Assembly: GCF_003026815.1 (NCBI RefSeq)
Contig: NZ_PYOG01000017.1
Location: forward strand, 24,649-88,648
Direction of reading: 5' to 3'
Source: Photobacterium damselae
Lineage (GTDB): Bacteria; Pseudomonadota; Gammaproteobacteria; Enterobacterales; Vibrionaceae
Length of the DNA: 64,000 nt
The notes under the pieces are model-generated. The model saw nothing but the letters and a program-made list of their open reading frames with translations. It was not told where the DNA came from and did not search any database. Position numbers and translations under genes: made by a program. The number at the start of each line of letters is the position of its first letter. The stretch's first letter is position 1. This document shows positions 40,076-50,072 of this stretch, piece after piece.

Positions 40076-41324
40076 ATCAGCATCGACTCTTCTTAATTGG
40101 CAAGCGTTAGTGCCTGATGCCCTTGACCAACAAAAACATTGGAAAAAAGTGTTAGAACTAGGACTTCCAACCCGTTGTGACGAAGATTGGAAATTTACAC
40201 CCTTTAACTTTCTTTATGAGCTCCCATGGCATGATCGAGTGCCTTTAGTTCAACGCCGTATACCTAAAGATCTTAGTTATTTAGGTTCTGAAGATGTATA
40301 TCGAATGGTATTTATTAATGGGTGTTGGCAAAAAGAGTTATCTGATTCTGTGTGTGGTGTCGATATTTCCGTATTAAAGGGAGATGATATCAGTACTGAA
40401 TCCCTTGCGGTCGATCCGCTGGATAATGAGATAGTTGTTGAGCTTACCGAAGCACTAAAAACGCAAATGGTTAAGTTTACTGTTGCACCTAAAGTGATAT
40501 TAGATAAGCCATTATGCATTATTCATTACATAGACAGTTTTGATGGAGCAGTGTGTGCGATGCGTCATCACTATCAATTAGGTCGTTTGTCGCAAGTAAA
40601 AATTATTGAGCACCATGTGAATCTATCGGAGGTATCCCATAAAGGAGTTGTGTTTAGCAACACATCCATAGAAGCTCAAGATGGTGCGCAAGGCGAATAT
40701 ATTAAGATCGTTGAACAGGGAAATGAACAACTACATCTTGCTCATAATCATATAGTTACAAATCGTGATGCGAATGTGACGAGTTCCGCCTATTTATTAT
40801 CAGGGAAATGGATCCGCCATAAGACCAGTAGTGAGCTAGGGGGTGAAAACGGTGTTGTCGAGATGAACAGTTTATCTCTCCCTGCTCGTGATCAATGTTT
40901 TGATAGTCGAACTTATCTAAATCATAGTGTATCGCACTGTCGTAGCCATCAGCTACATAAAATGGTGGCCGTTGATGATGGTAAAGGTGTATTTGACGGT
41001 TTAATTTATGTAAGTCCTGGTGCTTTAAAAACTGATGGTCAAATGGATAATCATAATTTATTGATTGGTGATAAAGCCCAAATAAATAGCCAGCCTAAAT
41101 TAGAGATTTATGCTGATGATGTGAAGTGCAGTCACGGCGCTACAACAGGTCAGTTAGATCAAGAGCAAATTTTTTATCTACAAGCTCGTGGTATTAAGAA
41201 AGAGCTAGCCGAGCGCATGATCATCAAAGCATTTGCAAAAGAAGTGTGTGATCTGGTGTCTTTTGAGCCGATTCGTCGTTATTTGCTTGATCATGTTGAA
41301 AAGAAATTGGAGCAATCATTATGA
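40053..41324 (+). CDS. sufD: Fe-S cluster assembly protein SufD
   Basis: 423 residues. SufB-related subunit of SufBC2D with a right-handed beta-helix core and conserved C-terminal half (GLIYVSPGALKTDGQMDNHN and SHGATTGQLDQEQIFYLQARG). GAGGAG upstream of the ATG lies inside sufC. The stop overlaps sufS (ATGA). Confidence 0.95.
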   Translation: MAGSLENKSASTLLNWQALVPDALDQQKHWKKVLELGLPTRCDEDWKFTPFNFLYELPWHDRVPLVQRRIPKDLSYLGSEDVYRMVFINGCWQKELSDSVCGVDISVLKGDDISTESLAVDPLDNEIVVELTEALKTQMVKFTVAPKVILDKPLCIIHYIDSFDGAVCAMRHHYQLGRLSQVKIIEHHVNLSEVSHKGVVFSNTSIEAQDGAQGEYIKIVEQGNEQLHLAHNHIVTNRDANVTSSAYLLSGKWIRHKTSSELGGENGVVEMNSLSLPARDQCFDSRTYLNHSVSHCRSHQLHKMVAVDDGKGVFDGLIYVSPGALKTDGQMDNHNLLIGDKAQINSQPKLEIYADDVKCSHGATTGQLDQEQIFYLQARGIKKELAERMIIKAFAKEVCDLVSFEPIRRYLLDHVEKKLEQSL

Positions 41325-42538
41325 TTGAGAGTCCATGGAGAAAAGATTTTCCGATTTTTCAGCAGCTTGATAAAGAAAATTATCGATACCTTGATAGCGC
41401 AGCAACAGCACAAAAACCACAAATAGTTTTGGACATAATGGATAAGTTTTATCGATATGACAATGCTGCTGTCCATCGAGGTATTCATCGGTTAAGTGCT
41501 CGTGCAACGGATCAAATGGAGTTGATCCGTGAGCGGGTTGCGCAATTTATTCATGCACCTTCGGAGAACAATATTGTTTTTACCAAAGGGACAACTGAAG
41601 CTATTAATTTAATTGCCAACAGCTATCTTCCAACCTTTGCCCAAGAGGGGGATGAGATTATTATCTCTGAACTTGAGCACCACGCTAATATCGTTCCTTG
41701 GCAAATGTTAGCGCAGAAGTTAGGGTTAAAAATCAAAGTGTGGCGTCTTGCTGATAATAACCGTGGTCTTTGTTTAGATGCATTTCGAGAGCTGTTAACG
41801 GAAAAAACAAAGTTAGTTGCGATTAGCCAACTTTCAAATGTTCTTGGAACTGTGCAGCCCATTAAAGAGGCTATTTGCATGGCACATCAAGTAGGGGCGG
41901 CAGTTATGGTTGATGGTGCTCAAGGTATCATGCATCAGCAGACTAATGTTCAAGAACTTGGTTGCGACTTCTATGCTTTTTCAGCTCATAAGCTCTATGG
42001 TCCAACGGGAATTGGAGCGTTATATATCGCATCAAAATGGTTGCAGCAATTACCTCCATGGGAAGGGGGGGGAGCAATGATTGATAAAGTGGATTTATTC
42101 AGCAAAACTTCATATCAAGCTGCGCCTTGGCGTTTTGAAGCAGGTTCTCCGAATGTTGCGGCTATTATGGGCTTTGGTGCTGCAATTAAATATGTTACTC
42201 AAATCGGTTTATCTCAGATACAGGACTATGAAAAACAATTAATTTCATATATGTCACAACAGTTTTCAGATATTGATAACGTTGAGTTATATGGTAACGG
42301 AAAAAATCGCCATGGCGTGCTGTCGTTTAATCTTACGCCTCACCATGCGTTTGATGTCGGCAGTTTTTTAGATCAATACGGTATTGCGATTAGAACCGGC
42401 CACCATTGTGCAATGCCTCTTCTAAAACGTTTAGATCAAGCTGCAGTATGTCGAGCTTCTATTGCCCTTTATAACAATGCAGAAGATATTGATAGGCTGG
42501 TGGCAAGCATTAAACGTACACAAATGTTATTAGGTTAA
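41321..42538 (+). CDS. sufS: Cysteine desulfurase SufS
   Basis: 405 residues. PLP enzyme (class V aminotransferase fold) that takes sulfur from cysteine. The PLP lysine is K224 in SAHKLYGPTG and the persulfide cysteine is C363 in RTGHHCAMP, the short loop of group II desulfurases. Works with SufE, the next gene. Confidence 0.96.
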   Translation: MIESPWRKDFPIFQQLDKENYRYLDSAATAQKPQIVLDIMDKFYRYDNAAVHRGIHRLSARATDQMELIRERVAQFIHAPSENNIVFTKGTTEAINLIANSYLPTFAQEGDEIIISELEHHANIVPWQMLAQKLGLKIKVWRLADNNRGLCLDAFRELLTEKTKLVAISQLSNVLGTVQPIKEAICMAHQVGAAVMVDGAQGIMHQQTNVQELGCDFYAFSAHKLYGPTGIGALYIASKWLQQLPPWEGGGAMIDKVDLFSKTSYQAAPWRFEAGSPNVAAIMGFGAAIKYVTQIGLSQIQDYEKQLISYMSQQFSDIDNVELYGNGKNRHGVLSFNLTPHHAFDVGSFLDQYGIAIRTGHHCAMPLLKRLDQAAVCRASIALYNNAEDIDRLVASIKRTQMLLG

Positions 42539-42550
42539 AAGAGAGTAGCA

Positions 42551-42940
42551 ATGACACCAGATAAAATAGTACGTAATTTCCAGCGCTGTGTTAATTGGGA
42601 AGAAAAATATCTATATATGATCGAGCTTGGTGAGCGATTTTGTACCTTGGAATCGGAAAAATGTACTGATGATTACCGTGTTTCTGGATGTCAGAGTCAA
42701 GTATGGATCTCGATTGATTTAGATAATGACTGTTTAAAAATTAAGGGAATGAGTGATGCTGCGATTGTGAGAGGCCTGATTGCTCTTATTATTATTGCAT
42801 TTAATGGTTGTTCGTTAGATCAAGCTAAAACCTTCGATTTACAAAAATGGTTTAACGAATTGGAGCTTACTCAGCATTTAACGGCATCAAGAGCTGTTGG
42901 GCTAAGTGAAATTGTAAAATCAGTTTATAACAAGTTATAA
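42551..42940 (+). CDS. sufE: Sulfur acceptor protein SufE
   Basis: 129 residues, slightly shorter than E. coli SufE (138). Acceptor cysteine C47 in VSGCQSQVW. It takes persulfide from SufS and passes sulfur to SufB. Last gene of sufABCDSE; no clear terminator follows directly. Confidence 0.94.
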   Translation: MTPDKIVRNFQRCVNWEEKYLYMIELGERFCTLESEKCTDDYRVSGCQSQVWISIDLDNDCLKIKGMSDAAIVRGLIALIIIAFNGCSLDQAKTFDLQKWFNELELTQHLTASRAVGLSEIVKSVYNKL

Positions 42941-43094
42941 AATTTAATTCTTTTAGATAGTTAACCATTTATCTTTGTTATTTGAACATGCGTAAATTTG
43001 CAATTAAATCTTGAGTTTTTGAAGTTAATAAATACTAGAGCTTCGTTTAAATCGGCGTAGAGTAACAGTGAAACATAGATAAAATAAGGTATGT

Positions 43095-43355
43095 ATGATG
43101 ACACCCAAAGATAGATGGTTACTAGACCAGATGTTAGAACTTGAAGGTAAAGATCTTACTCAGTTAACAAAGCAAGAAAAAGAAGTGTTTGATGCGTTTG
43201 AAGCAAGAGCTCACGAGTTTGGCGTAACAATTGAAATTGCTTCTGAAGCACCTTTAAGTGATATAAAACAAGGTACCTCATCTTATTCGGTTACCCAATT
43301 AGAAAGACATTTCCCAAATCAAATCATCATAAAGCGCGTATTGGATGATGAATAA
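43095..43355 (+). CDS. Uncharacterised small acidic protein
   Basis: 86 residues (85 if the second ATG at 43098, eight bases after AAGG, is used). Soluble, no signal peptide; helical N-terminal half (LLDQMLELEGKDLTQLTKQE) and a C-terminal strand FPNQIIIKRVLDDE. Not recognised. A hairpin (TCCCCCA 43361-43367 with TGGGGGA 43381-43387) lies right after the stop and may be its terminator. Confidence 0.6.
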   Translation: MMTPKDRWLLDQMLELEGKDLTQLTKQEKEVFDAFEARAHEFGVTIEIASEAPLSDIKQGTSSYSVTQLERHFPNQIIIKRVLDDE

Positions 43356-43360
43356 TAATT

Positions 43361-43387
43361 TCCCCCAGTACTATAAGTAATGGGGGA
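43361..43387 (+). terminator. Candidate terminator hairpin
   Basis: 7-bp perfect stem with a 13-base loop directly after the stop at 43355; the following T-tract is poor. Confidence 0.4.
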
Positions 43388-43542
43388 GTTTATGTAGATC
43401 TTTAGTTGTGTTTTAAAATAAGCTCATTTTCTATGGCTTATTAGATGGAGTTGAATTATTTTCAAAAAAACATTCTTATGTGTGTATAATAAGCATTTCA
43501 TATAAGAATTTACACATCTAAGTTATATTCATAGTTCAAGAT

Positions 43543-45017
43543 ATGTTACAAAAATTACCTAAGATTTTCACAAAGAAAAAATACGTTTTTATTCTATTCG
43601 TTTTTATGAGCTGGTTTGTGTTATCTGCTTGTTTTTTGTTAATGGATTATGCATATAAACGTCATAAGTTAATGAACTATGCACAAGAAACTGTTCAAGT
43701 ATTCAATTCCATTTTTAATCATGCGAATTCAAGTATAAACTTGGCAGAGAAAGTGGACTATTTGGACTGTGACAAATCATTGAATCAGCTGCGTCAAATT
43801 GCTGCCGTTACACCATATGTTCGCTCTATAGTTATACTTCATAACAACAAACTTATTTGTAATAGTGTCTTAGGTAAAACGAACTTTCCAGTTAATCGTA
43901 ACTTGAAACATCAGAAATTAGCCATTATTGATAAGAGCTATATAACAAAAAAACCTGTATTAATATTAACAAAAAAAATTAATGAAAATTCTGAGATTAG
44001 AATTGGAATTAATACCTATTTTTTATCCCATAATCTGATTTCTAGTACAGAAGATAGAGAACTGTATATTGAGATTGATGATGCCATTTATAACTTAGAC
44101 GGTGTAGCAAGAAGTATTGATACCTCTGATGGATATATTCGAGTAAGTTCTTTATTATATCCATTTTCAATTTATGTTGATGATTCTTTTGTATTAACCT
44201 CCCTTGATATGACATTTGTTCTGTTTATGTTACTTACAGGGATTGTTGTTGGTGGGTATGGTAATAGGATTTTTAGTAAAACGGATTTTGTAAAATATGA
44301 ACTAGAAAATGCCATACTCAACAATGAAATCAAGCCTTATATTCAGCCGATATCGTCGAGTAATGGTGATGTTATTGGGGGTGAAGTATTGGCTCGTTGG
44401 GTAAAAAGTAATGATCGAGTTATACCTCCAAGTGTTTTTATCCCATTAATCGAACAGTATGATTTGATGGAATCAATGACTAACGCCATGATAGATCAGC
44501 TGATCAATACACCAAACCTGCTTGAGTCTAATAAGTCACTACATCTCAGTATTAATGTTACAAAAGAATGTTTAGAAAATGAGATAATTCGTATTAAATG
44601 TGAATGGCTTGCAGAGCAATGTCGTTTAATTTTAGAGTTAACAGAAAGTGAAGAATTTACCGATCCTGAGTACATCTCATTACTTATGAGTGAGTTACGG
44701 GAGCGTGGTGTTTTGTTTGCTCTTGATGATTATGGTACTGGCTTTTCAACATTAAAATATCTTAAACAGTATCAATTTGATTACTTAAAAATTGATAAAA
44801 TGTTTATTGATAATGTTTGTGATGATAGTGTTTCAAGTGAGATCATTAAAAATATCATATCGTTAGCTAAAAAACTTAATATTAGTCTTGTTGCCGAAGG
44901 GGTTGAGCACCAGTGTCAGGTACATAAGCTTTCAAACTATGGTGTAGATATTTCCAAGGCTATTATTTTAGTAAACCAATAACAGTCGATGATTTTATTG
45001 CTAAGTATATTCCTTAG
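43543..45017 (+). pseudogene. CSS-motif/EAL c-di-GMP phosphodiesterase with C-terminal frameshift
   Basis: As read, the frame gives 479 residues and stops at 44982. N-terminal helix, a periplasmic CSS-motif domain (C in DYLDCDKSL and ICNSVLG), a second helix (about 223-245), then an EAL domain: E281 in EVLARW, NVTKE, ILELTES, DDYGTGFSTL, LKIDKMFID and AEGVEH. After YGVD the frame reads ISKAIILVNQ, but a shift at about 44947 restores QGYYFSKPITVDDFIAKYIP with a stop at 45015-45017, the normal EAL ending seen in the paralogue at 58164. One base seems missing. It may be a real mutation or a sequencing error; residues binding c-di-GMP are mostly intact. Confidence 0.8.
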
Positions 45018-45146
45018 TGATTTGGTTACTTAATTTAAACGCTATTACAGAAGAATGATTGAGGAACAATAGTCATCAAGAAGCCCTTTTCATATCGTTA
45101 AAGTAGGAATAGATTAGATCTATACGTAATTTAACAGGGAATGAAG

Positions 45147-46616
45147 ATGGCTGATGTTGTAGCATTTTACGATACCGAACAGGTTAAGATTGGTGAGCAG
45201 GGTATTGCCAATGAGCTGAAAATAACCATGTATGAACTTATGCAAAAGGCTGGGACTGCTGTTTTTCAGGCTATTGTCCAGAGTTATCCCGATGCACACT
45301 CGCTGATTATATTTGTTGGTAAAGGCAATAACGGTGGAGATGGTTATGTTGTTGCTAGATTAGCGTTATTGGCGGGGTACGGAGTTCAGGTACATCATCA
45401 TGGTGATCAAAACCGCTTAACATCGGATAGCCATAAAGCTAAACAGGACTATCTTAATGCGGGCGGTTTTCTTTTGGCTTATGATGATCTCGATTTTCAA
45501 AACATAGACCTTGTTATTGATGCGCTTCTTGGAACGGGGTTGAACGGTAACGTGTATCCCGAAACATGTGCGCTTATCCACAAGATTAATCATCTCAATC
45601 TACCGATAATGTCTATCGATATTCCGTCAGGGCTATGTGCTAATACCGGATTTGCTAGTAAAGAAGTTATTAAAGCTGATACCACGGTTTGTTTAATTGC
45701 GATAAAAAGTGGTTTGATTACAGGCTCTGCACGAGAGTATGTTGGTAAGTTAGTTCTTGACGACTTAGGTGTTAAGACGCCCTTTTGCAAAAATGCGTTC
45801 GTAAAAGGAATTTTAACTTACGCAAAAATAAAACTAAGAAAACCTACATATCATAAAGGTAATTCAGGGCACTCTCTGGTGATTGGAGGCGATGCAGGTA
45901 TGGGAGGAGCTTTACTTCTTTCCTCTGAAGCTTGTTTACGTTCTGGTGCCGGTTTAGTCGCTTCTTTAACTGATACGACGAATATAATGCCTTCTCTTGT
46001 CCGTACACCTGAAGTTATGGCTTCTGATTGGCAAAATCAAGAAATGTTATCTCAACGTTTATCATGGGCTACGGCACTTGGATTCGGACCAGGTTTGGGT
46101 TTGAGTTCGTTCGCAAAATACCTATTTATCCAAATCACTCAGCAAACTTTACCCAAAGTATTTGATGCCGACGCATTGAATATACTTTCATTGACTCCTA
46201 ACTTTGATGATTTGAGAATCTTAACCCCTCATCCAGGCGAAGCCGCTCGATTGCTAAATTGTACTATCAAAGATATTGAACAAGACCGATATCAAGCAGT
46301 TCAAAAGATACAGAGCAAATATGGTGGTGTCGTCGTACTTAAAGGTGCCGGAACTGTAATTTATGATGGAAAACAATTTTTTGTTTGTGCCATTGGAAAT
46401 GCAAGTATGGCAACAGGAGGAATGGGTGATGTGTTGACGGGGGTTATCACCAGTTTATTAGCACAAGGTTATAATACGACTCAGGCTGCTGTCTATGGTG
46501 TTCATATTCATAGTTTGGCAGGTGATCTTGCTGCTAAAACTAAACCTATTGGGTTAATTGCTAGTGATGTTATTGCATATTTATCTAATGCGGTTTATCT
46601 GAGCTCTAATGGATAA
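45147..46616 (+). CDS. nnr: Bifunctional NAD(P)H-hydrate epimerase/ADP-dependent dehydratase
   Basis: 489 residues. Repairs damaged NAD(P)HX: the N-terminal YjeF_N epimerase domain (about 1-210, GKGNNGGDGYVVARL) interconverts R and S forms, and the C-terminal dehydratase (about 225-489, VIGGDAGMGGALLLSSEA, LTPHPGEAARL, NASMATGGMGDVLTG) restores NAD(P)H using ADP. The ATG at 45147 has AGGGA six bases upstream; the ATG at 45141 touches that RBS. Unlike E. coli it is not next to tsaE. A two-way terminator follows. Confidence 0.94.
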   Translation: MADVVAFYDTEQVKIGEQGIANELKITMYELMQKAGTAVFQAIVQSYPDAHSLIIFVGKGNNGGDGYVVARLALLAGYGVQVHHHGDQNRLTSDSHKAKQDYLNAGGFLLAYDDLDFQNIDLVIDALLGTGLNGNVYPETCALIHKINHLNLPIMSIDIPSGLCANTGFASKEVIKADTTVCLIAIKSGLITGSAREYVGKLVLDDLGVKTPFCKNAFVKGILTYAKIKLRKPTYHKGNSGHSLVIGGDAGMGGALLLSSEACLRSGAGLVASLTDTTNIMPSLVRTPEVMASDWQNQEMLSQRLSWATALGFGPGLGLSSFAKYLFIQITQQTLPKVFDADALNILSLTPNFDDLRILTPHPGEAARLLNCTIKDIEQDRYQAVQKIQSKYGGVVVLKGAGTVIYDGKQFFVCAIGNASMATGGMGDVLTGVITSLLAQGYNTTQAAVYGVHIHSLAGDLAAKTKPIGLIASDVIAYLSNAVYLSSNG

Positions 46617-46648
46617 AAAAAAGAGGTGGAATTAACCACCTCTTTTTA
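46613..46648. terminator. Two-way terminator between nnr and lpp
   Basis: AAGAGGTGG (46621-46629) pairs with CCACCTCTT (46636-46644), flanked by A-run and T-run that extend the pairing, so it works on both strands. Confidence 0.9.
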
Positions 46649-46672
46649 CTATCTCAAACAAATCAATGATTA

Positions 46673-46927
46673 TTACTTAGTGTAAGAACCACGGATGTTG
46701 TCGATGCGCTGGTTAGCACGCATTGCTTCTTGGTAAGCTGCGTCAGATGCTGCACGAGCGTCGTTAACAGCGCCAGCTAGTTGATCTTGTTGGCCTTGTA
46801 GAGCGCTTACTTGATCAGAAAGTGCGTCAACTTTGTTAGTTAGTTGCTGCATTTCGCTTGAGCTTGAACAACCCATTAGAGTTGCACTTAGAATAACACC
46901 AGCTAGGATAGTTACTTTACGATTCAT
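46673..46927 (-). CDS. lpp: Major outer membrane lipoprotein Lpp
   Basis: 84 residues. Lipobox with Cys20 (LMGC), then an alanine- and leucine-heptad coiled coil (LTNKVDALSDQVSALQGQ; DARAASDAAYQEAMRAN) and a C-terminal Lys (SYTK) that can be linked to peptidoglycan. This is the Braun lipoprotein pattern. AAAGGAG lies upstream of the ATG. Confidence 0.93.
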   Translation of the reverse strand: MNRKVTILAGVILSATLMGCSSSSEMQQLTNKVDALSDQVSALQGQQDQLAGAVNDARAASDAAYQEAMRANQRIDNIRGSYTK

Positions 46928-47285
46928 TCTCTTTATTCTCCTTTAATCTGCCACTACAAACTGAGTGTAAAAGTTTTAGTTGGCAGATTCATTATGGCAT
47001 AACTTGCTAAAAAATCTCATTAAAAACACATAAATAATAAAAAAACTTTTTCTCGTTATGGGATCATTCACACAAAATTGCAATTATTTATCTTAAATTT
47101 ACCTTCTATTGACAGTTTCAATTGATGATTTAAGTTTTCAAGTTTTGAGTAATGGTGTTTTATTTTATTGATTTTAATTGTTTTTTCGTAAACTTACATT
47201 TTGTTTTTATTGAGTTAATTTTGTTTTGAACTGTACTTTGGTAGAAATTTAATTATTTAAGTGAAAAAGCTATAGTAACAATTTG
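46928..47285. other. A/T-rich region upstream of lpp
   Basis: About 360 bp without a gene. On the minus strand an A/T-rich track with a CATAAT -10-like element near 46995 is a plausible strong lpp promoter. The rest also holds the untranslated 3' side of the SCO gene; no terminator seen there. Confidence 0.45.
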
Positions 47286-47879
47286 TCAACGTTTCTGTGA
47301 AATTAAAACATCATTAATTTCCTGAGTCAGCAGTTGGACATTTAAAGTATGTGCAACCTTTTTAATAATATTGCCATTAGGCTGAAGAATATAAAAATAG
47401 GAGTTGTGATCGATTGTGTATTCAAGCTTTGATTCTGGCATTTTAGTCTTGAGATAGAGCACACCATATTTATTTGCTAATTCAGTCGTCTGTTCGACAG
47501 TACCAACTAAGCCTGTAATCCCAGCCTTAAAATAACTTGCATACTCCTTGGTTTTTGTTGCGGTATCTCTTTCTGGATCTAGTGTTATAAATATCGGCCA
47601 CACATTTTGACGTTGTGTTTCAGATAAATTATCTAAAGCACTTGATAAGATAGCTAATGAGGTTGGGCATACGTCAGGGCATTGAGTGTAACCAAAATAC
47701 ACAACCCTAATTCGAGGATCTGTTGTATCGAAAAGGTCGATAACATCTTCTCCATACTCAAGAATCTGCATTGGGTAGTAGGGAGCATGGCGAGCATTAG
47801 GATCTCGTTTTTGCCAGAAATAATGCGCCGTTAATCCAGAAAAAAGCGCACAAATAAGAATTAGCCACTGATACCGCAT
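47286..47879 (-). CDS. SCO1/SenC family copper-binding protein
   Basis: 197 residues. N-terminal membrane anchor (WLILICALFSGLTAHYF), then a thioredoxin-like fold with copper ligands C67 and C71 (TQCPDVCP) and H158 (TIDHNS). SCO proteins deliver copper to cytochrome oxidase or act as thiol redox proteins. No oxidase genes are nearby. AGGGA precedes the ATG. Confidence 0.9.
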   Translation of the reverse strand: MRYQWLILICALFSGLTAHYFWQKRDPNARHAPYYPMQILEYGEDVIDLFDTTDPRIRVVYFGYTQCPDVCPTSLAILSSALDNLSETQRQNVWPIFITLDPERDTATKTKEYASYFKAGITGLVGTVEQTTELANKYGVLYLKTKMPESKLEYTIDHNSYFYILQPNGNIIKKVAHTLNVQLLTQEINDVLISQKR

Positions 47880-47896
47880 GATAAGTCCCTATATAA

Positions 47897-47931
47897 AAAC
47901 AGCCTGTTATAGTAAATATAACAGGCTGTTT
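47897..47931 (-). terminator. Rho-independent terminator of the DUF368 gene
   Basis: 15-bp perfect stem (47897-47911 with 47917-47931), loop of five, followed on the minus strand by TTTTTATAT. It separates the DUF368 gene from the SCO gene. Confidence 0.9.
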
Positions 47932-47987
47932 AATGAGCTTTTATGCTGGTAAGTTTACTTTGTGATTAAAGTAACTTTATCTAGTGA

Positions 47988-48905
47988 TTATTCACCGTGT
48001 TGCGCGAACTTTTCTAATCCCCAAACAATAGCAATACCCAAAATCATGGCGACAACAGCATAGCCTAAAAGTGCTGGTTGGCCTGTTACATGTTCAAAAT
48101 TAAAAGGAGATAAGTTTTGTTCTACAAGAGGAACCTGCTCTCCATGAGAGTTAATACGCCAAGTTAACGTTTCTTTCCATGGCCAGATTTTGCCAAGGGT
48201 TCCGATCATTAATCCAGTTAAGAAAGTTAAAGCGATATCTCGGTAGTTTCTTAAGATCCAAGATAAAACATGAGAAAACGTCAAAAGACCAACGACACAG
48301 CCCATTGCAAATAGACCGAGAGTAACAACATCCATCGATTTTGCCGCACCTAAAATTGGGGCATACATACCGAGCAGCAATAGAATAAAGCTACCTGAAA
48401 TTCCAGGTAAGATCATAGCGCAGATAGCGATAGCGCCTGCAATGACGATATTGACTGGCGTTGGATCCATGCTGACAGGGTTAACAACTGTAATACCATA
48501 TGCAAAAGCAGCCCCAAGAATAACGGCAATAAAACGAGTTAAAGCCCAGCGGTCAACTTGTTTAAACATATGAATAACTGACACAATGATCAAACCAAAA
48601 AAGAAAGACCATAGTGGAATTGGATGAGTATGCAACATCCAGGTAATGAAACGCGCTAATGTAAAGATGCTAGTTAAAATACCAGCGAAAAGGGCGATAA
48701 GAAAAGCACCGTTAACATGCTCAAAAGCACCTTTAAGACCTTTCTCTTTTAAAACAGAGATAAGTTTAGGGTTAATACGACGAATACTTTCTAAAAGAGT
48801 ATCGTAGATACCTGTAATAAAAGCGATTGTGCCGCCAGATACACCAGGGACAACATCAGCTGCACCCATTGCCATTCCTTTTAAAAAGGTAATCAGCTTA
48901 TTCAT
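47988..48905 (-). CDS. popT: DUF368 undecaprenyl phosphate translocase PopT
   Basis: 305 residues with about eight or nine membrane helices. DUF368 marks: GAADVVPGVSGGTIAFITGIY near the N terminus and the related CAMILPGISGSFILLLLGMY in the second half, an internal repeat of P-G-x-S-G. DUF368 proteins of Vibrio cholerae and Staphylococcus aureus were identified as translocases that recycle the C55-phosphate carrier lipid. Function here is by family. Confidence 0.9.
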   Translation of the reverse strand: MNKLITFLKGMAMGAADVVPGVSGGTIAFITGIYDTLLESIRRINPKLISVLKEKGLKGAFEHVNGAFLIALFAGILTSIFTLARFITWMLHTHPIPLWSFFFGLIIVSVIHMFKQVDRWALTRFIAVILGAAFAYGITVVNPVSMDPTPVNIVIAGAIAICAMILPGISGSFILLLLGMYAPILGAAKSMDVVTLGLFAMGCVVGLLTFSHVLSWILRNYRDIALTFLTGLMIGTLGKIWPWKETLTWRINSHGEQVPLVEQNLSPFNFEHVTGQPALLGYAVVAMILGIAIVWGLEKFAQHGE

Positions 48906-49195
48906 GTAAGATCATCTTATTTAATTAAAAAACTGGCGATATTATACATTTAAAAACAAGAAAAAAGAGTGAAAAGATAAGATGATTGACACTAATTTTA
49001 CAGGGATATATGTTCGTAGGTCATTACTTCTGTTTATTTGATATTCTATAGGAATGCTTTTAAATTCAGAGAAAGAAAACAGAACTTATTACGTTAATGT
49101 ACAAATTGTGACCATTCTAATATTAAAAAAGAAGAATCTAGGTAAAGTGGTTTTATAAATTTTAAATACAATCTTACGATTAATGGAGTAATCAG

Positions 49196-49447
49196 ATGTA
49201 TAAGACTCTGCTCGGTATTGCAACAGAGAATCAACTCATTCGAGCTGATATGAAGTGGGATACGACAAAATCACATGATATTGAAACCCTATGGTTAGTT
49301 GAAAAATCACCGGATGATAATGTTGTGGCGAGGTATGTGATCAAAGTCACTAAAGAATTAAATTTTCCTGATAGAAGAAATATTTCGTATCAAAAATATA
49401 CTCCAGATAGTTTATCGTTGGTGAGTAGCGGCGAATTAATTGCGTAA
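49196..49447 (+). CDS. Uncharacterised 83-residue protein
   Basis: MYKTLLGIATENQLIRADMK at the start; alternating charged and aromatic residues, no signal or membrane helix, an apparent beta-rich domain (VARYVIKVTKELNF). Not recognised. AATGGAG lies eight bases before the ATG, which supports translation. Confidence 0.6.
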   Translation: MYKTLLGIATENQLIRADMKWDTTKSHDIETLWLVEKSPDDNVVARYVIKVTKELNFPDRRNISYQKYTPDSLSLVSSGELIA

Positions 49448-49599
49448 ATAATTGCACATTTATATATATGTAATAAGACCATTATATGTTGAATTTGTGC
49501 TCTAGATTTTATTCTTTGCAGAAAACCACGTAAAATCTTGAAAAATTAAAATTAGTTTGTATCTTATTTCGATATAACAGTGATACTTATTTTATTTAT

Positions 49600-49630
49600 A
49601 TCAGGATTCAGTTTATCAGTGAGTCCTGAT
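49600..49630 (+). promoter_or_regulatory. Leader hairpin before the VOC gene
   Basis: ATCAGGATTCA (49600-49610) pairs with TGAGTCCTGAT (49620-49630) with one G-U. No T-tract; it ends 11 bases before the AAGGA ribosome binding site. Confidence 0.45.
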
Positions 49631-49654
49631 TTCGTGTATTTAAGGAATAATTAC

Positions 49655-50050
49655 ATGATACCAAGAGATTCGACTTTACGAGTTGTAAGACCGACAGATA
49701 ATCTTGATACTATAGCTGAAATGTATTCCGCTTTAGGCTTTGAAAAAGTTAAAGAATTCAAGGATCATGAGGGTTTTGATGGCGTAATTCTTGGTCATCG
49801 AAAACATGCTTATCATTTAGAGTTTACCCATCGCATCGGTACAAAAATTGGTAAAGCCCCTAATCAAGAGCAGCAATTGGTTTTCTATATTGCTTGTAGT
49901 CGAGAGTGGGAGCGAGCTTGCCGTAGTATGATCAGTGCTGGTTTTAATGTGGTTGAAAACATTAATCCATACTGGGAGTCTGTTGGTAAAACATTCGAAG
50001 ATATTGATGGTTATCGTCTAGTTCTTCAAAACTTAGATTGGGATCTATAA
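49655..50050 (+). CDS. VOC (glyoxalase-fold) family protein
   Basis: 131 residues starting MIPRDSTLRVVRPTDNLDTI. Two beta-alpha-beta-beta-beta modules typical of vicinal oxygen chelate proteins: SALGFEKVKEFKDHEGFDGV and the closing EDIDGYRLVLQNLDW. Function within the superfamily unknown (YycE-like by feel). AAGGA is eight bases before this ATG; an upstream start would include the leader hairpin. Confidence 0.82.
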   Translation: MIPRDSTLRVVRPTDNLDTIAEMYSALGFEKVKEFKDHEGFDGVILGHRKHAYHLEFTHRIGTKIGKAPNQEQQLVFYIACSREWERACRSMISAGFNVVENINPYWESVGKTFEDIDGYRLVLQNLDWDL

Positions 50051-50072
50051 GCCAATTTATTATTTATAAATG

